This document shows positions 40,745 to 50,925 of a stretch of 64,000 nt of DNA, in pieces. The notes under the pieces were generated by a model. That model did not search any database, was not told where the DNA came from, and saw only the letters and a list, made by a program, of their open reading frames with translations. A program made the position numbers and the translations under genes. Origin of the DNA: CBDCCT01 sp965214995. GTDB taxonomy: Bacteria; Deinococcota; Deinococci; Deinococcales; Trueperaceae. The stretch lies in NCBI GenBank assembly GCA_965214995.1, contig CBDCCT010000002.1, forward strand, positions 3,658,001 to 3,722,000. Direction: 5' to 3'. Position 1 is the first letter of the stretch. Each line of letters opens with the position of its first letter.

Positions 40745-43615
40745 TTATAAAGCCTTGCTTGGCGAGGGTTGCAGAACTCTCCTCAGAAACTCCCCCGTAT
40801 AACTCTCCGGCACCCGCGCCACGCGCTCCGGCGTGCCCTGTGCGATGACCTGCCCGCCGCCGTCGCCCCCCTCGGGTCCCAAATCAATGAGCCAGTCGGC
40901 CGTTTTAACCACGTCCAGATTATGCTCAATGACGATGACCGTGTTGCCCGCGTCCACGAGGCGGTGGAGAACGTCCAAAAGTTTCTGGATGTCCGCAAAA
41001 TGCAACCCGGTGGTGGGCTCGTCCAGAATGTAAACGGTCTTGCCCGTGCCGCGCTTTGAGAGTTCCTTGGCGAGCTTGATGCGCTGCGCCTCGCCGCCCG
41101 AAAAGGTGGTGGCGCTCTGGCCGAGCTTGATGTAGTCCAGCCCGACGTCGTGCAGCGTTTTGACGATGCGGTGGATGCTGGGGTGGTTCTCGAAGAATGT
41201 CAGGGCTTCTTGCACGTCCATCTCGAGCACGTCCGCAACTGTCTTGCCCTTGTATTTCACCCCCAGCGTCTCGCGGTTGTAACGCTTGCCGCCGCACTCC
41301 TTGCAGGTGACCCAGACGTCGGCCAAAAAGTGCATCTCGATTTGGTTCTGCCCGTGCCCGCCGCAGGCCTCGCAGCGGCCCCCTTTGACGTTGAACGAAA
41401 AACGTCCAGGCTTGTAGCCGCGCTTTTTGGCCTCAGGGGTGAGGGTGAAGACTTGGCGGATGGCGTCAAAGACGCCCGCGTAGGTGGCGGGGTTGGAGCG
41501 GGGGGTGCGCCCGATGGGGTCTTGGGTGATGTGGATGATTTTGTCTACGGCTTCCAGACCTCGAATTTCCTTGTAGGGGCCGGGGGTGAGGCTCGAGCCG
41601 TTGAGCGTCCGCGCCAAGGCCGGGTAAAGCGTGCCCGTGACGAGGCTCGATTTGCCCGACCCTGACACCCCGGTCACGCAGGTGAGAGTGCCGAGGGGCA
41701 CGCGCGCGCTCACCTGCTGAAGATTGTGGAGGCTCGCGCCGCAGAGTTCCAGCCAGCCCCCCGCCGCCCGGCGTTCGGGTTTGGGCGGGGTGATGCGCGT
41801 TTTCCCGCTCAAGAAATGCCCAGTCATGGATTTTCTATTTCTAGCAATCTGCTTGGGCGTCCCCGCCGCGACGAGTTCGCCGCCCTGGACGCCCGCGCCG
41901 GGGCCTAAATCCAGGATATAGTCCGCGCGGTTCATCGTCTCCTCGTCGTGCTCGACGACCAAGACGGTGTTGCCCATATCGCGCAGGCGCTCCAAAGTCC
42001 CAATCAGCGCCTCGTTGTCGCGCGCGTGCAGGCCGATGGAGGGTTCGTCCAAAATATAAAGCACGCCCACCAAGCCGCTGCCAATCTGGCTCGCCAAACG
42101 GATGCGCTGGCCCTCGCCGCCCGAGAGCGTGCCCGCGCGGCGGTCTAAGGTGAGGTAGTGCAGGCCCACGTTGAGCATGAACTGGAGGCGGTCACGGATT
42201 TCTTTGAGAATTTCCTCGGCGACCTCGAGCGCGTGCGCGTCCAGTTTTTGCGCCAACGCCACCACCCAGCCGTGCGCCTCGCCAATCGAAAGGGCGCTGA
42301 GTTGGGGTAGCGTTTTATCCCCCACCGTCACCGCCCGCGCCTCGGACCTCAAGCGCGCGCCGCCGCAAGCCTCACAAGGCAGTTCGCGCATGAAGCTCTC
42401 GTACCACTCGCGCATGTCATCACTGCTGGCTTCTAGGTGGCGGCGTTTGATGCTGGCGACTAAGCCGTAGAGGGGCTTTTTGCGGCGGCGGGTGTAGCCC
42501 TTGGCGGTGCGGTTGACGAACTCTATTTTCTGACCGTTGGAGCCGTAAAAAAAGGCCTCGCGCCCGCGTTTGGGAATGTCCTTCCAGGGCGTGTTGAGGT
42601 CAAAGCCGTAGTGGTCGGCAATCGACTGCACGGTGCTTACCGTCCAGCCCTCGCGCTTTTTTAGCTCGCCGTAGTAGCGCAGCGCGCCGTCGTTCAGGCT
42701 CAGATTCTCGTCGGCGATGACGAGGCTCGGGTCCACGTCCATGTGGGTGCCCAGGCCGTGGCAGGTCTCGCACATGCCCAGGGGCGAGTTAAAAGAGAAC
42801 ATCTGCGTACTGAGTTCAGGAAACGAAATATCGCAGTGCGGGCAGGCGTTGTGCTCGCTCATGAGCAGGTCGCGCTCGCCTAAATTGGCGACGAGGAGAC
42901 CGTCTGCGGTCTTGAGCGTCGTCTCGACGGACTCGGTGAGGCGGGACAGAAAGGCGTCGTCATTCGTTTCGGGAATGACGAGGCGGTCAACGATGATGTC
43001 GACGGTATGTTTGTTTTTCTTTTCTAAGTTAATCTCCTCGCTCAAGCTCACCACCTCGCCGTTGACGCGCGCCCGCACGAAGCCGCTCGAGCGCGCCTCC
43101 GCAAACACGTCGGCGTGGGTGCCCTTACGGTTCCTTACAACCGGGGCCAGAAGCTGAAGCTTGGTTCCGGCGGGGAACGCGGCGAGGCTGCGCGCAATTT
43201 CTTCGGCGCTCTGCGCGTGGACTTCACGCCCACAGTTCGGGCAGTGCGGCGTGCCGATGTTGGCGTACAAGACGCGCAAATAGTCCATCACCTCGGTTAC
43301 GGTGGCGACGGTTGAGCGCGGGTTCTTGCTCACCGTTTTTTGTTCGATGGCGATGGCGGGACTTAAACCGCCGATAAAATCCACCTTGGGCTTTTCCATC
43401 TGCCCCAAAAACTGCCGCGCGTAGGCCGACAGGCTCTCGACGTAACGCCGCTGCCCCTCGGCGTAGAGCGTGTCAAACGCCAAAGACGATTTGCCCGAGC
43501 CCGACACGCCCGTGATGACGACCAATTTGTCCCTGGGAATCGTCACGTCGATGTTTTTGAGGTTGTGATGCTTCGCGCCCCGGATGACGATTTTGTTGGT
43601 CATGTTAGAACCCAC
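40745..43615 (-). CDS. uvrA: Excinuclease ABC subunit A
   Basis: DNA damage recognition ATPase of nucleotide excision repair, 956 residues, normal length. Two ABC ATPase modules: Walker A GVSGSGKSSLAFDT and GVSGSGKSSLV, signatures LSGGEGQRIRLA and FSGGEAQRIKLA, Walker B VLYILDEPSIGLH and VYILDEPTTGLH. Zinc-finger cysteine pairs are visible (CPNC, CPHC, CEAC, CKEC). GTG 43613-43615 is preferred because AGGAG lies 4-5 nt upstream; ATG four codons later is possible. A TATAGT box near 43690 may belong to its promoter. Confidence 0.96.
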   Translation of the reverse strand: MGSNMTNKIVIRGAKHHNLKNIDVTIPRDKLVVITGVSGSGKSSLAFDTLYAEGQRRYVESLSAYARQFLGQMEKPKVDFIGGLSPAIAIEQKTVSKNPRSTVATVTEVMDYLRVLYANIGTPHCPNCGREVHAQSAEEIARSLAAFPAGTKLQLLAPVVRNRKGTHADVFAEARSSGFVRARVNGEVVSLSEEINLEKKNKHTVDIIVDRLVIPETNDDAFLSRLTESVETTLKTADGLLVANLGERDLLMSEHNACPHCDISFPELSTQMFSFNSPLGMCETCHGLGTHMDVDPSLVIADENLSLNDGALRYYGELKKREGWTVSTVQSIADHYGFDLNTPWKDIPKRGREAFFYGSNGQKIEFVNRTAKGYTRRRKKPLYGLVASIKRRHLEASSDDMREWYESFMRELPCEACGGARLRSEARAVTVGDKTLPQLSALSIGEAHGWVVALAQKLDAHALEVAEEILKEIRDRLQFMLNVGLHYLTLDRRAGTLSGGEGQRIRLASQIGSGLVGVLYILDEPSIGLHARDNEALIGTLERLRDMGNTVLVVEHDEETMNRADYILDLGPGAGVQGGELVAAGTPKQIARNRKSMTGHFLSGKTRITPPKPERRAAGGWLELCGASLHNLQQVSARVPLGTLTCVTGVSGSGKSSLVTGTLYPALARTLNGSSLTPGPYKEIRGLEAVDKIIHITQDPIGRTPRSNPATYAGVFDAIRQVFTLTPEAKKRGYKPGRFSFNVKGGRCEACGGHGQNQIEMHFLADVWVTCKECGGKRYNRETLGVKYKGKTVADVLEMDVQEALTFFENHPSIHRIVKTLHDVGLDYIKLGQSATTFSGGEAQRIKLAKELSKRGTGKTVYILDEPTTGLHFADIQKLLDVLHRLVDAGNTVIVIEHNLDVVKTADWLIDLGPEGGDGGGQVIAQGTPERVARVPESYTGEFLRRVLQPSPSKAL

Positions 43616-43746
43616 CGGTCTCCTCCGTGTTGAGCTGGCTTGTGTGATGCTCGAGCCTCCCCTTACCCCTACCCCTACATCCCTGCCGCCACTATACCCT
43701 AAATGCTGGGGTGTCTATGAAATTTCCCAAAGTTTCAGGATGAGCA

Positions 43747-43780
43747 AAAGAAAACCCCCGCATCCGTGAGAGGCGGGGGT
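43747..43780 (-). terminator. Terminator of the S1 gene
   Basis: ACCCCCGC and GCGGGGG arms (43773-43779 with 43755-43761) form a GC-rich hairpin; on the minus strand it is followed by TTTTCTTTT. It lies 18 nt after the S1 stop codon. Confidence 0.88.
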
Positions 43781-43797
43781 CTAACAAGGCTTAGCGT

Positions 43798-46515
43798 TTA
43801 AGCTTCAGACGTCTCGACGTCCTTTTCTTCGTCCTGCTGCTCCTGCCGTTCTTCTTGTCGCGGCGCGGGCTTGCGGCCCTCGCGGAAGGCGGCGGTAAGG
43901 AGCGCGGCGGCCTCGGCGGCGTCGATGGCGTTCTCGGGGTCCACCTCGTCTTCAGCGGAGCTTGTAGAAGCCTGCGCCTGCGGGGCTTCAGCTTCCTCGT
44001 TCTCTGCCCTTTCGGCGGGAACCTGAGCTTTCAGCTCCTCCTCGCTCGGCTCGACCTGCTCGGCGACCTCGGCGGTCGCGTGCGTGTCTTGCGGCGCTTT
44101 CTGCGGCGTGGTGGCGGGGTCGGCTGGGGCTTCCGTCACCTGGGTGGACGCCTGGGCGGCAACTGTGTCTGTGTCAGCACTCGTGTCGTTCGTTTCGCCG
44201 CCGCTCGAGTCCCCGCCCTTGTCGGTCAGCCCGAACTGCGCGAACAGATCGGCGTACACGTCGCCCAACTTGGTCGTCGCCTTGGTGCCCGTGTCGGACG
44301 CGGCGTAGGAGTAGTCGTAGTCGATGCCCTGGCTCCGGCGTCCGCCGCGGCGGCCCTTGCGGCCACCCCCGCGGCTCGCAGGCGCGCCCATCGGGGCCCC
44401 CGCGGCTTCGAATTCGCCCGCGGTGTAGGGCAGCAGGCGCTTGCGCGACAGCGACGCGCGCTGCTCGATGGGGTCGATGTTGAGGATCACCGCGGTGACC
44501 TCGTCGCCCTTGTTGAAGTGCTGGGAGATGTCGTCGATATGCTCGTGGGCCAACTCGCTGATGTGAACTAAGCCCTCGATGCCCTCTTCGATTTCCATAA
44601 ACACGCCGAAGTCGGTGATGCCGGTGATGGGGCCGGTGATCTCGGTGCCGGGCGGGAAGCGGTCGGGCAGCGAGCTCCAGGGGTCGGGCTGGGTCTGCCG
44701 CAACCCGAGCGAGATGCGCTCCTGGCTGGTGTCTATTTTGAGGATCATCGCCTCGACGTCTTCACCCTCGCTTAAAACCTCTTTGGGGTGACGAACACGC
44801 TTGGTCCAGCTCATCTCGGACACGTGGATGAGGCCCTCCAACCCCGGCTCGATTTCCACAAACGCGCCAAAGGGGGTGAGGTTGGTGACCTTGCCCGCGA
44901 TCTTCTGGCCGATGCTGTAGTTGGCGAGCACGTTCTCCCAGGGGTTGGAGATGAGTTTTTTCATGGACAAGTTGATGCGCTCGCGCTCCAAGTCCATGTC
45001 CAAGACTTCGACCCTAACCTTTTGGCCCACTTTGATGACTTCGCGCGGGTGATTAAAGCGCCCGTGGGTGATTTCGCTGCGGTGAACAAGGCCGTCGATG
45101 CCGCCCAAGTTCACGAACGCGCCGAAGTCGGTGATTTCGACCACCTCACCCTCGAGCTTCGCGCCGGGCTCGAGACGCTTCAGCGTCTCCTCTTTGAGCC
45201 CCGCGAGTTCTTGCTCGATGATGGCGCGCCGGGAGATGATGACGCGGTTGCGCTTGCGGTTGAGCTCAATGATTTTAACCCGGATGCGGGTATCGACATA
45301 AGGCGTAAGGTCATTCACGCGGCGCACGTCAATCTGGCTGGCGGGCAAAAAGGCGCGCACGCCCAAGTTCGCCACCAGACCGCCGCGCACCTTCTCGACC
45401 ACCTCGACCTCGACGGGCAGTTCTTTTTCAAAAATGTCCTGGAGCAGGTTCCAGGCGCGCTCCTGGTCGGCCCGCTTCTTAGACAGGGTGATGGTGTTGT
45501 TGGGGATGTCCGCGCGGATGACGTAGACCTGGATTTCGTCGCCGGGCTTAAAGTATTTGGCGGCCTCCTCGGCGTTGGCGTCAAACTCGAAGAGCTGGTT
45601 GTAGGGGATGATGCCCTCGATTTTCGCGTTCACGTCGGTGACGATGCCCTCTTGCGAGAGCATGATGACGGTGCCCGTGGTGATCATGCCGCGGTGGATG
45701 GGCTTGCGCGCGAGCTGGTCGTCGGAAGCGGCCATCACGTCTTCCATCGTCATGGTTTCGGCTGAGTCGGTAGAAGCCTCTGCAGGTGTTTCTACAGCCC
45801 CTACAGACATTCCAACATCCGTCTGCTCCGTTGCGGTCTGAGTTGTTGTCTGAATCGGGGTCTCGGTCGCCGCTTCTGCGCCTGAGGCCTCAGGCGCGTC
45901 GCGCTGCACCTCCGTATGAGCCGCGCCTACGTCCTCGGCGCGCACTTCGTCCGCTCCTTCACCCTCTGTTTCGTCCTCTGCGGGTGTTTCGGTCTGGCTC
46001 TCGGCTGTGACGGCGGCACCCACGCGTTCAGCGTCGATGTCGTCCTGTTCGGCGTCCGTTCGGGAGGTCGTCTCGCTCGCGGCACCGTCTACGCTATCGT
46101 CTGCACTGCTGTCTGCACCGCTGTCTACACCGTCTGCGAGATTGTTCGCGTCGTCACGCCTCCCAGCGTCACCGGATTCGTTGCCGCTACTGTTATCACG
46201 GCTGTTTTCAGCGTTACCGGGGCCGCCCAAACCTAAAATGCGGCTTGCCGCGCCAAAGGCGGCAGCGCCAACCGCGGTAGCGGCGTCGACGGCGCTTTCG
46301 ACGACGGTGGGTTCTTCGGTGCGTTCCTGGTCGCTGTTCGGGTCGTTTGAGGCGTTTTCGGAGGAGTCTGAGCGAGCGTTTGACGTGGTGTCCTCTGCCG
46401 CTGCAGCGCCTACACCCTCGGCTTCCGCAGTCGGGGCCTCCGTAGAGCTTTCCGTCGGGGCTTGGTCGGTGGTTGCGACAGGGGTGTCCGCAACCTGGTT
46501 TTGTTTTTCGTCCAT
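43798..46515 (-). CDS. rpsA: 30S ribosomal protein S1 with long acidic N- and C-terminal extensions
   Basis: RNA-binding ribosomal protein of about 905 residues, far longer than the usual 400-560. Five S1 (OB-fold) repeats occupy about residues 272-695 (repeat starts near GMITTGTV, LPVEVEVV, GAKLEGEVV, GQKIAGKV, GTEITGPI). The first 270 residues are a low-complexity Ser/Thr/Glu/Asp/Ala tract with one hydrophobic patch (VGAAAFGAASRILGLGG). After the repeats come a basic RGG-like stretch (GGGRKGRRGGRRSQG) and another acidic tail. ATG 46513-46515 with AAGGAGG 12 nt upstream is chosen; the frame upstream to 46668 is not conserved. Confidence 0.9.
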   Translation of the reverse strand: MDEKQNQVADTPVATTDQAPTESSTEAPTAEAEGVGAAAAEDTTSNARSDSSENASNDPNSDQERTEEPTVVESAVDAATAVGAAAFGAASRILGLGGPGNAENSRDNSSGNESGDAGRRDDANNLADGVDSGADSSADDSVDGAASETTSRTDAEQDDIDAERVGAAVTAESQTETPAEDETEGEGADEVRAEDVGAAHTEVQRDAPEASGAEAATETPIQTTTQTATEQTDVGMSVGAVETPAEASTDSAETMTMEDVMAASDDQLARKPIHRGMITTGTVIMLSQEGIVTDVNAKIEGIIPYNQLFEFDANAEEAAKYFKPGDEIQVYVIRADIPNNTITLSKKRADQERAWNLLQDIFEKELPVEVEVVEKVRGGLVANLGVRAFLPASQIDVRRVNDLTPYVDTRIRVKIIELNRKRNRVIISRRAIIEQELAGLKEETLKRLEPGAKLEGEVVEITDFGAFVNLGGIDGLVHRSEITHGRFNHPREVIKVGQKVRVEVLDMDLERERINLSMKKLISNPWENVLANYSIGQKIAGKVTNLTPFGAFVEIEPGLEGLIHVSEMSWTKRVRHPKEVLSEGEDVEAMILKIDTSQERISLGLRQTQPDPWSSLPDRFPPGTEITGPITGITDFGVFMEIEEGIEGLVHISELAHEHIDDISQHFNKGDEVTAVILNIDPIEQRASLSRKRLLPYTAGEFEAAGAPMGAPASRGGGRKGRRGGRRSQGIDYDYSYAASDTGTKATTKLGDVYADLFAQFGLTDKGGDSSGGETNDTSADTDTVAAQASTQVTEAPADPATTPQKAPQDTHATAEVAEQVEPSEEELKAQVPAERAENEEAEAPQAQASTSSAEDEVDPENAIDAAEAAALLTAAFREGRKPAPRQEERQEQQDEEKDVETSEA

Positions 46516-46560
46516 GTTAGGGGGTTTCCTCCTTGCCTGGAATAATCTTGGCAGTATTGC

Positions 46561-46590
46561 ATTAAACCACAAAAGGGGGTACCTTGGCAA
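46561..46590 (-). promoter_or_regulatory. Candidate S1 promoter
   Basis: Minus strand TTGCCA (46585-46590), 18 bp, TTTAAT (46561-46566), about 45 bp before the S1 start. The 317-bp gap 46516-46832 otherwise holds a 9-bp inverted repeat CCTGCCGGT/ACCGGCAGG (46697-46705 and 46765-46773) and no gene. Confidence 0.55.
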
Positions 46591-46832
46591 GGGTTGAGCG
46601 GACCCCCGCCAAAAGCGTCTTGTTATCTTCTGAGGGTACCCCACAGACAGTGTACCCCAGCAGAGCAACGGCTCGAGTCAACAAAGCGCCGTAAAACCTG
46701 CCGGTGCAGCGCGGTTTGTCTTTCCGGCACCAACTTCTGTATGAATTTTTGTGCTGGCGACGAGACCGGCAGGGAGCCAGACGCAAGTGGTGAGCCAGCC
46801 ACGAATGTGCGACGCCTTGCCTTAATAAGCCG

Positions 46833-47951
46833 TCAGCCCAAACTGTAGCGGTAGCGGCTCCCGGGCATGGCCTTGACGACGCCCTGGAGCTCGAGCAGCA
46901 TCAGCACGGGCAGAAGCTCGGGCGCGCCTAAGCCGGTGCGGGCAATGAGGTCGTCTAAGAGCGGCATATCGCTCGCGCGCACCGCGTCGAGCACGCGTTT
47001 TTGGGTGTCCGTAAGGGTGAGAGAGGGCGGGGCGCAAGCGCCCGCGCGCCAGCCGAACTCTTCCAATACGTCGTCTACACTTTGAACCAAGACCGCGCCC
47101 TGCTTGAGGAGGTTCAAGGTGCCCTTGGCGTTGCGGTCGCCCACGCGTCCGGGCACGGCGAATACGGTGCGGCCCTCCTCGAGCGCGTAGTCCGCGGTAA
47201 TGAGCGCGCCCGACCGTTCGCCCGCCTCGACCACCACCACGCCGCGCGACAAGCCGTTGATGATCCGGTTGCGCCCCGGGAAGTGCCCCGCGCGCGGCCC
47301 CGTGCCGATGGGATACTCGCTCAGAAGCGCGCCGCGCCCGTCTAAGATGCGCTTGGCTAGGCCCGCGTTTTGCCTCGGATAAACCACGTCCACCCCCGAG
47401 CCCAGCACCGCCACCGTCGTCCCGCCCCCTACGCCCACCGCGCCCTCGTGCGCGGCGCTGTCCACGCCGAGCGCGAGACCCGAAACCACCGTCACCCCAC
47501 TTTCGGCCAGGCGCGCGCTTAAGTTACGGCTCAGCTCGAGCGCGTACGGACTCGCGTCGCGGGTGCCCACCACGCCCACCGCGCGCACCGTCTGGGAGGG
47601 TCCCGACAGTGTATGAGGCAACGCGCCCCGGACGTAAAGGACGGGCGGCGGGTCGTAAATCGCGCGCAGGCTCTCCGGGTAGTCGGGGTGCGAGAGGGGC
47701 AGCAGCGTGACGCCGAGACGCTGCGCGCGCGTTAGTTCCTTGTCGGGCGCGTCCGACGCTTCTGCCTGCGCGATGGCCGCGATGAGTTTCGGCCCCACAC
47801 CCTCGACCGTAGCGAGCGCGGGCGCGTCGGCCTCAAATACGCGCTCGGCGCTACCGAAGTGCTCGAGCAAAAGCTTGAACTTGCGCGGGCCTAAGCCGGG
47901 GGTCAGGGCGAGGGCGAGCGCGGCCCGCAAGGACGCCTGGGTGTCGTTCAT
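46833..47951 (-). CDS. dprA: DNA-processing protein A
   Basis: RecA loader for natural transformation, 372 residues. The Rossmann-like core shows VGVVGTRDASPYALELSRNL, VVSGLALGVDSAAHEGAV, STGP-like SEYPIGTGPRAGHFPGRNRIINGLS and VFAVPGRVGD, followed by a C-terminal winged-helix domain (VRASDMPLLDDLIARTGLG). An N-terminal helix-hairpin-like part (ALTPGLGPRKFKLLLEHFG) is present. A TAGGAT box lies 9 nt before the ATG. It suggests natural competence, common in Deinococcota. Confidence 0.93.
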   Translation of the reverse strand: MNDTQASLRAALALALTPGLGPRKFKLLLEHFGSAERVFEADAPALATVEGVGPKLIAAIAQAEASDAPDKELTRAQRLGVTLLPLSHPDYPESLRAIYDPPPVLYVRGALPHTLSGPSQTVRAVGVVGTRDASPYALELSRNLSARLAESGVTVVSGLALGVDSAAHEGAVGVGGGTTVAVLGSGVDVVYPRQNAGLAKRILDGRGALLSEYPIGTGPRAGHFPGRNRIINGLSRGVVVVEAGERSGALITADYALEEGRTVFAVPGRVGDRNAKGTLNLLKQGAVLVQSVDDVLEEFGWRAGACAPPSLTLTDTQKRVLDAVRASDMPLLDDLIARTGLGAPELLPVLMLLELQGVVKAMPGSRYRYSLG

Positions 47952-48046
47952 CGTGCGCGCATCCTACCAGAGGTGTCGGCGTTGATTTAAGAAGTTCCTC
48001 ACCTCTGCGCGCGCCTCTTCTTGTGCTACCATTGCCTACAAAGTTT

Positions 48047-48598
48047 ATGACTCAAGTAACCGACCGACCCATGACCGCCGACGCGCTCCTGACGCTCAAC
48101 GACGGCTTCCGTTACGAACTCGTGCGAGGAGAACTCAGAAAGATGTCGCCCGCGGGGGGCAACCACGGCTATTTGGCTAGTGAATTCTCAGCCGAACTCA
48201 GGAACCACGTCAAAGCTCATAACCTCGGCAGAGTCTACGCCGCCGAAACCGGCTTCAAGCTCGCCTCAAACCCCGACACCGTCCGCGCGCCCGACGTAGC
48301 TTTCGTGAGCCGAGAACGCGTGGAAGAAACGGGCCCCGTCACGGGCTACTGGCCGGGCGCGCCCGACTTAGCCGCCGAGGTAGTTTCACCGAGCGACACC
48401 TACAGCGGGGTCGAAGAAAAGGTGTTCGGGTGGCTGCACCACGGAACGCGCCTGGTCTTGGTCGTCAACCCGCTTAAAAAAACGGTGACCGTGTACCGCT
48501 CGAGCACCGAAATCACGCGCCTGACCGAAGAGGATGTTCTCGAGGGCGGCGACGTGGTGCCCGGCTGGACGCTGTCTCTCAAAGATTTCTTTGCCTAA
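48047..48598 (+). CDS. Uma2-family restriction-endonuclease-fold protein
   Basis: Protein of 183 residues of the Uma2/DUF820 family, PD-(D/E)xK fold. FRYELVRGELRKMSPAGGNHG, the metal aspartate in VRAPDVAFVSRER and DLAAEVVSPSDTYSGVEEKV (with catalytic E-x-K equivalents) are recognisable. Such genes are abundant in Cyanobacteria and Deinococcota and their role is unknown, often linked to mobile elements. ATG 48047 is preferred over the upstream in-frame start. Confidence 0.88.
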   Translation: MTQVTDRPMTADALLTLNDGFRYELVRGELRKMSPAGGNHGYLASEFSAELRNHVKAHNLGRVYAAETGFKLASNPDTVRAPDVAFVSRERVEETGPVTGYWPGAPDLAAEVVSPSDTYSGVEEKVFGWLHHGTRLVLVVNPLKKTVTVYRSSTEITRLTEEDVLEGGDVVPGWTLSLKDFFA

Positions 48599-48638
48599 TC
48601 CCGGCAGCCGCGCCAGCCGTAAAGCCTCCGACGAGATT

Positions 48639-50090
48639 TCACGCCAATCTCCAGCGGCTGCCGTCGGGGGTGTCCTCGAGCACCACCCCGAGCGCCGCCA
48701 GACGGTCCCGGATGGCGTCGGCCCCCGCGAAGTCGCGCTTAAGCCGCGCCTCCTGCCGTTGGGCGATGATGAGGTTTAAGAGCCCGTCCAGCGTGCCTAA
48801 GTCCGCGCCCGTTCGGGTTGTTTGAGGCGTCCCCAGCACGCCCAGCACTTCCCCGGCGAGGTCTTCGTAAAAAGCTCTCACGGCGGTCAGGTACTCGAGG
48901 CTCGGTTGATTTGCCCCTTTTGTTGAAGCCAGGGCCGCGTTGATTTCCCGCGTGGCGTCGAAAAGTGCCGCGACAGCCTGCGGCGTGTTGAAGTCGTCGT
49001 TCATCGCCTCAGCGAAGCGCGCGCGGTAGTCTTTCAAAGGGTCCTCTTTGGGAGCCGCCACTTCAATTTCGTCCACACGCTTTAGCACCTCGCGGTAGGC
49101 GTCCCCAATACGTTTTAATCCTTGCGTTGAAGCCAGCAAGCTTTCGTCGGAAAAGTCCGACAGCGAGCGGTAATGCGAACTCAGCAGGTGAAAGCGTAGA
49201 GCGAGGCCGCCGTGTTCTTTAAGGAGTTCAGAGAGCGCCAAGGCCCCTTTGGACTTCGCCATCTTCTCGCCGCCAAAGGTTAGGAAGTTCCAGTGCAGCC
49301 AGTAGCGCGCGAAGGGCTTGCCCGCGCCCCGTGCCTGGGCAATCTCGCACTCGTGGTGCGGGAAAAGCAAGTCCAGACCGCCGCCGTGGATGTCGAACTC
49401 GTCGCCCAGATATTTGGTGCTCATCACCGAGCACTCGATGTGCCAGCCCGGATAGCCCTCGCCCCACGGGCTCGGCCAGCGCATGATGTGGCCCCCCTCG
49501 GCGCGCTTCCAGAGCGCGAAGTCGCGCGGGTCGTCCTTGTCGCCCCGCACCGCCACGCGCGTGCCCTCCAACAAATCGTCCGGGTTGCGCCCGGAGAGTT
49601 CGCCGTAGGCGTCCCAGGCGGACACGTCGAAATAGACGCTGCCGTCCCTTTCGTAGGCGAGCCCGCGCTTTAGAAGCGTCTCCGTCATCCCAATCTGCTC
49701 GATGATGTGCCCCGAGGCGCGCGGCACCACGTCGGGGCGGCGCACGCCGAGCTTGGCGAGCGCGTCGAAATAAATCCAGAAGTATTTCTCGGCTATCTCC
49801 ATTGGTTCTAACTGTTCTAACCTGGCGCGCTTTAAGAGCTTGTCCTCGCCCTCGTCGGCGTCGTCGGTCAAGTGCCCCACGTCGGTGACGTTGGAAACGT
49901 AGCGCACGGTGTAGCCTTCGTGTTCCAACCAGCGCCGCACCACGTCGAAGAACACGGGGCCGCGCGCGTTGCCGATGTGCGGCTCGCTGTATACGGTGGG
50001 GCCGCAGACGTAGATGCCGACGCGCCCCTTTGTCACGGGCTCGAAGGGCTCTTTGCGCCGCGTCATGGTGTTGTAAAGCTGTAAAGCCAT
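48639..50090 (-). CDS. cysS: Cysteinyl-tRNA synthetase
   Basis: Class I tRNA synthetase of 483 residues. YVCGPTVYSEPHIGNARG holds the zinc cysteine and the HIGH motif (HIGN), WHIECSVMSTKYLG the next zinc ligands, HGGGLDLLFPHHECEIAQ the others, and GEKMAKSKGALA the KMSKS loop. The C-terminal anticodon-binding helices follow. Complete, with normal length and start. Confidence 0.95.
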   Translation of the reverse strand: MALQLYNTMTRRKEPFEPVTKGRVGIYVCGPTVYSEPHIGNARGPVFFDVVRRWLEHEGYTVRYVSNVTDVGHLTDDADEGEDKLLKRARLEQLEPMEIAEKYFWIYFDALAKLGVRRPDVVPRASGHIIEQIGMTETLLKRGLAYERDGSVYFDVSAWDAYGELSGRNPDDLLEGTRVAVRGDKDDPRDFALWKRAEGGHIMRWPSPWGEGYPGWHIECSVMSTKYLGDEFDIHGGGLDLLFPHHECEIAQARGAGKPFARYWLHWNFLTFGGEKMAKSKGALALSELLKEHGGLALRFHLLSSHYRSLSDFSDESLLASTQGLKRIGDAYREVLKRVDEIEVAAPKEDPLKDYRARFAEAMNDDFNTPQAVAALFDATREINAALASTKGANQPSLEYLTAVRAFYEDLAGEVLGVLGTPQTTRTGADLGTLDGLLNLIIAQRQEARLKRDFAGADAIRDRLAALGVVLEDTPDGSRWRLA

Positions 50091-50288
50091 TGCAGACTCC
50101 TAAAGCGGGAGGTCAAAAGCGCTATGTTGCTTTGACTTGGGTAAATTTTAAGTTGTCTTGAAAAGGAGAAAGACGGGTTCGTCAGCTATAGGAACCAGCA
50201 ACATCGCGTGGTGCAGCCTGCGAAAAACCGTCTCATAGGAATAGTGTAGCACGGCTTTTGCCAGAGAAGCGTGCGGTAGATTGAACGG

Positions 50289-50885
<597 letters not shown>

Positions 50886-50925
50886 ACCTGAACCTTCGCA
50901 TCTGTCCTTTAGAACTTTTCGACAG

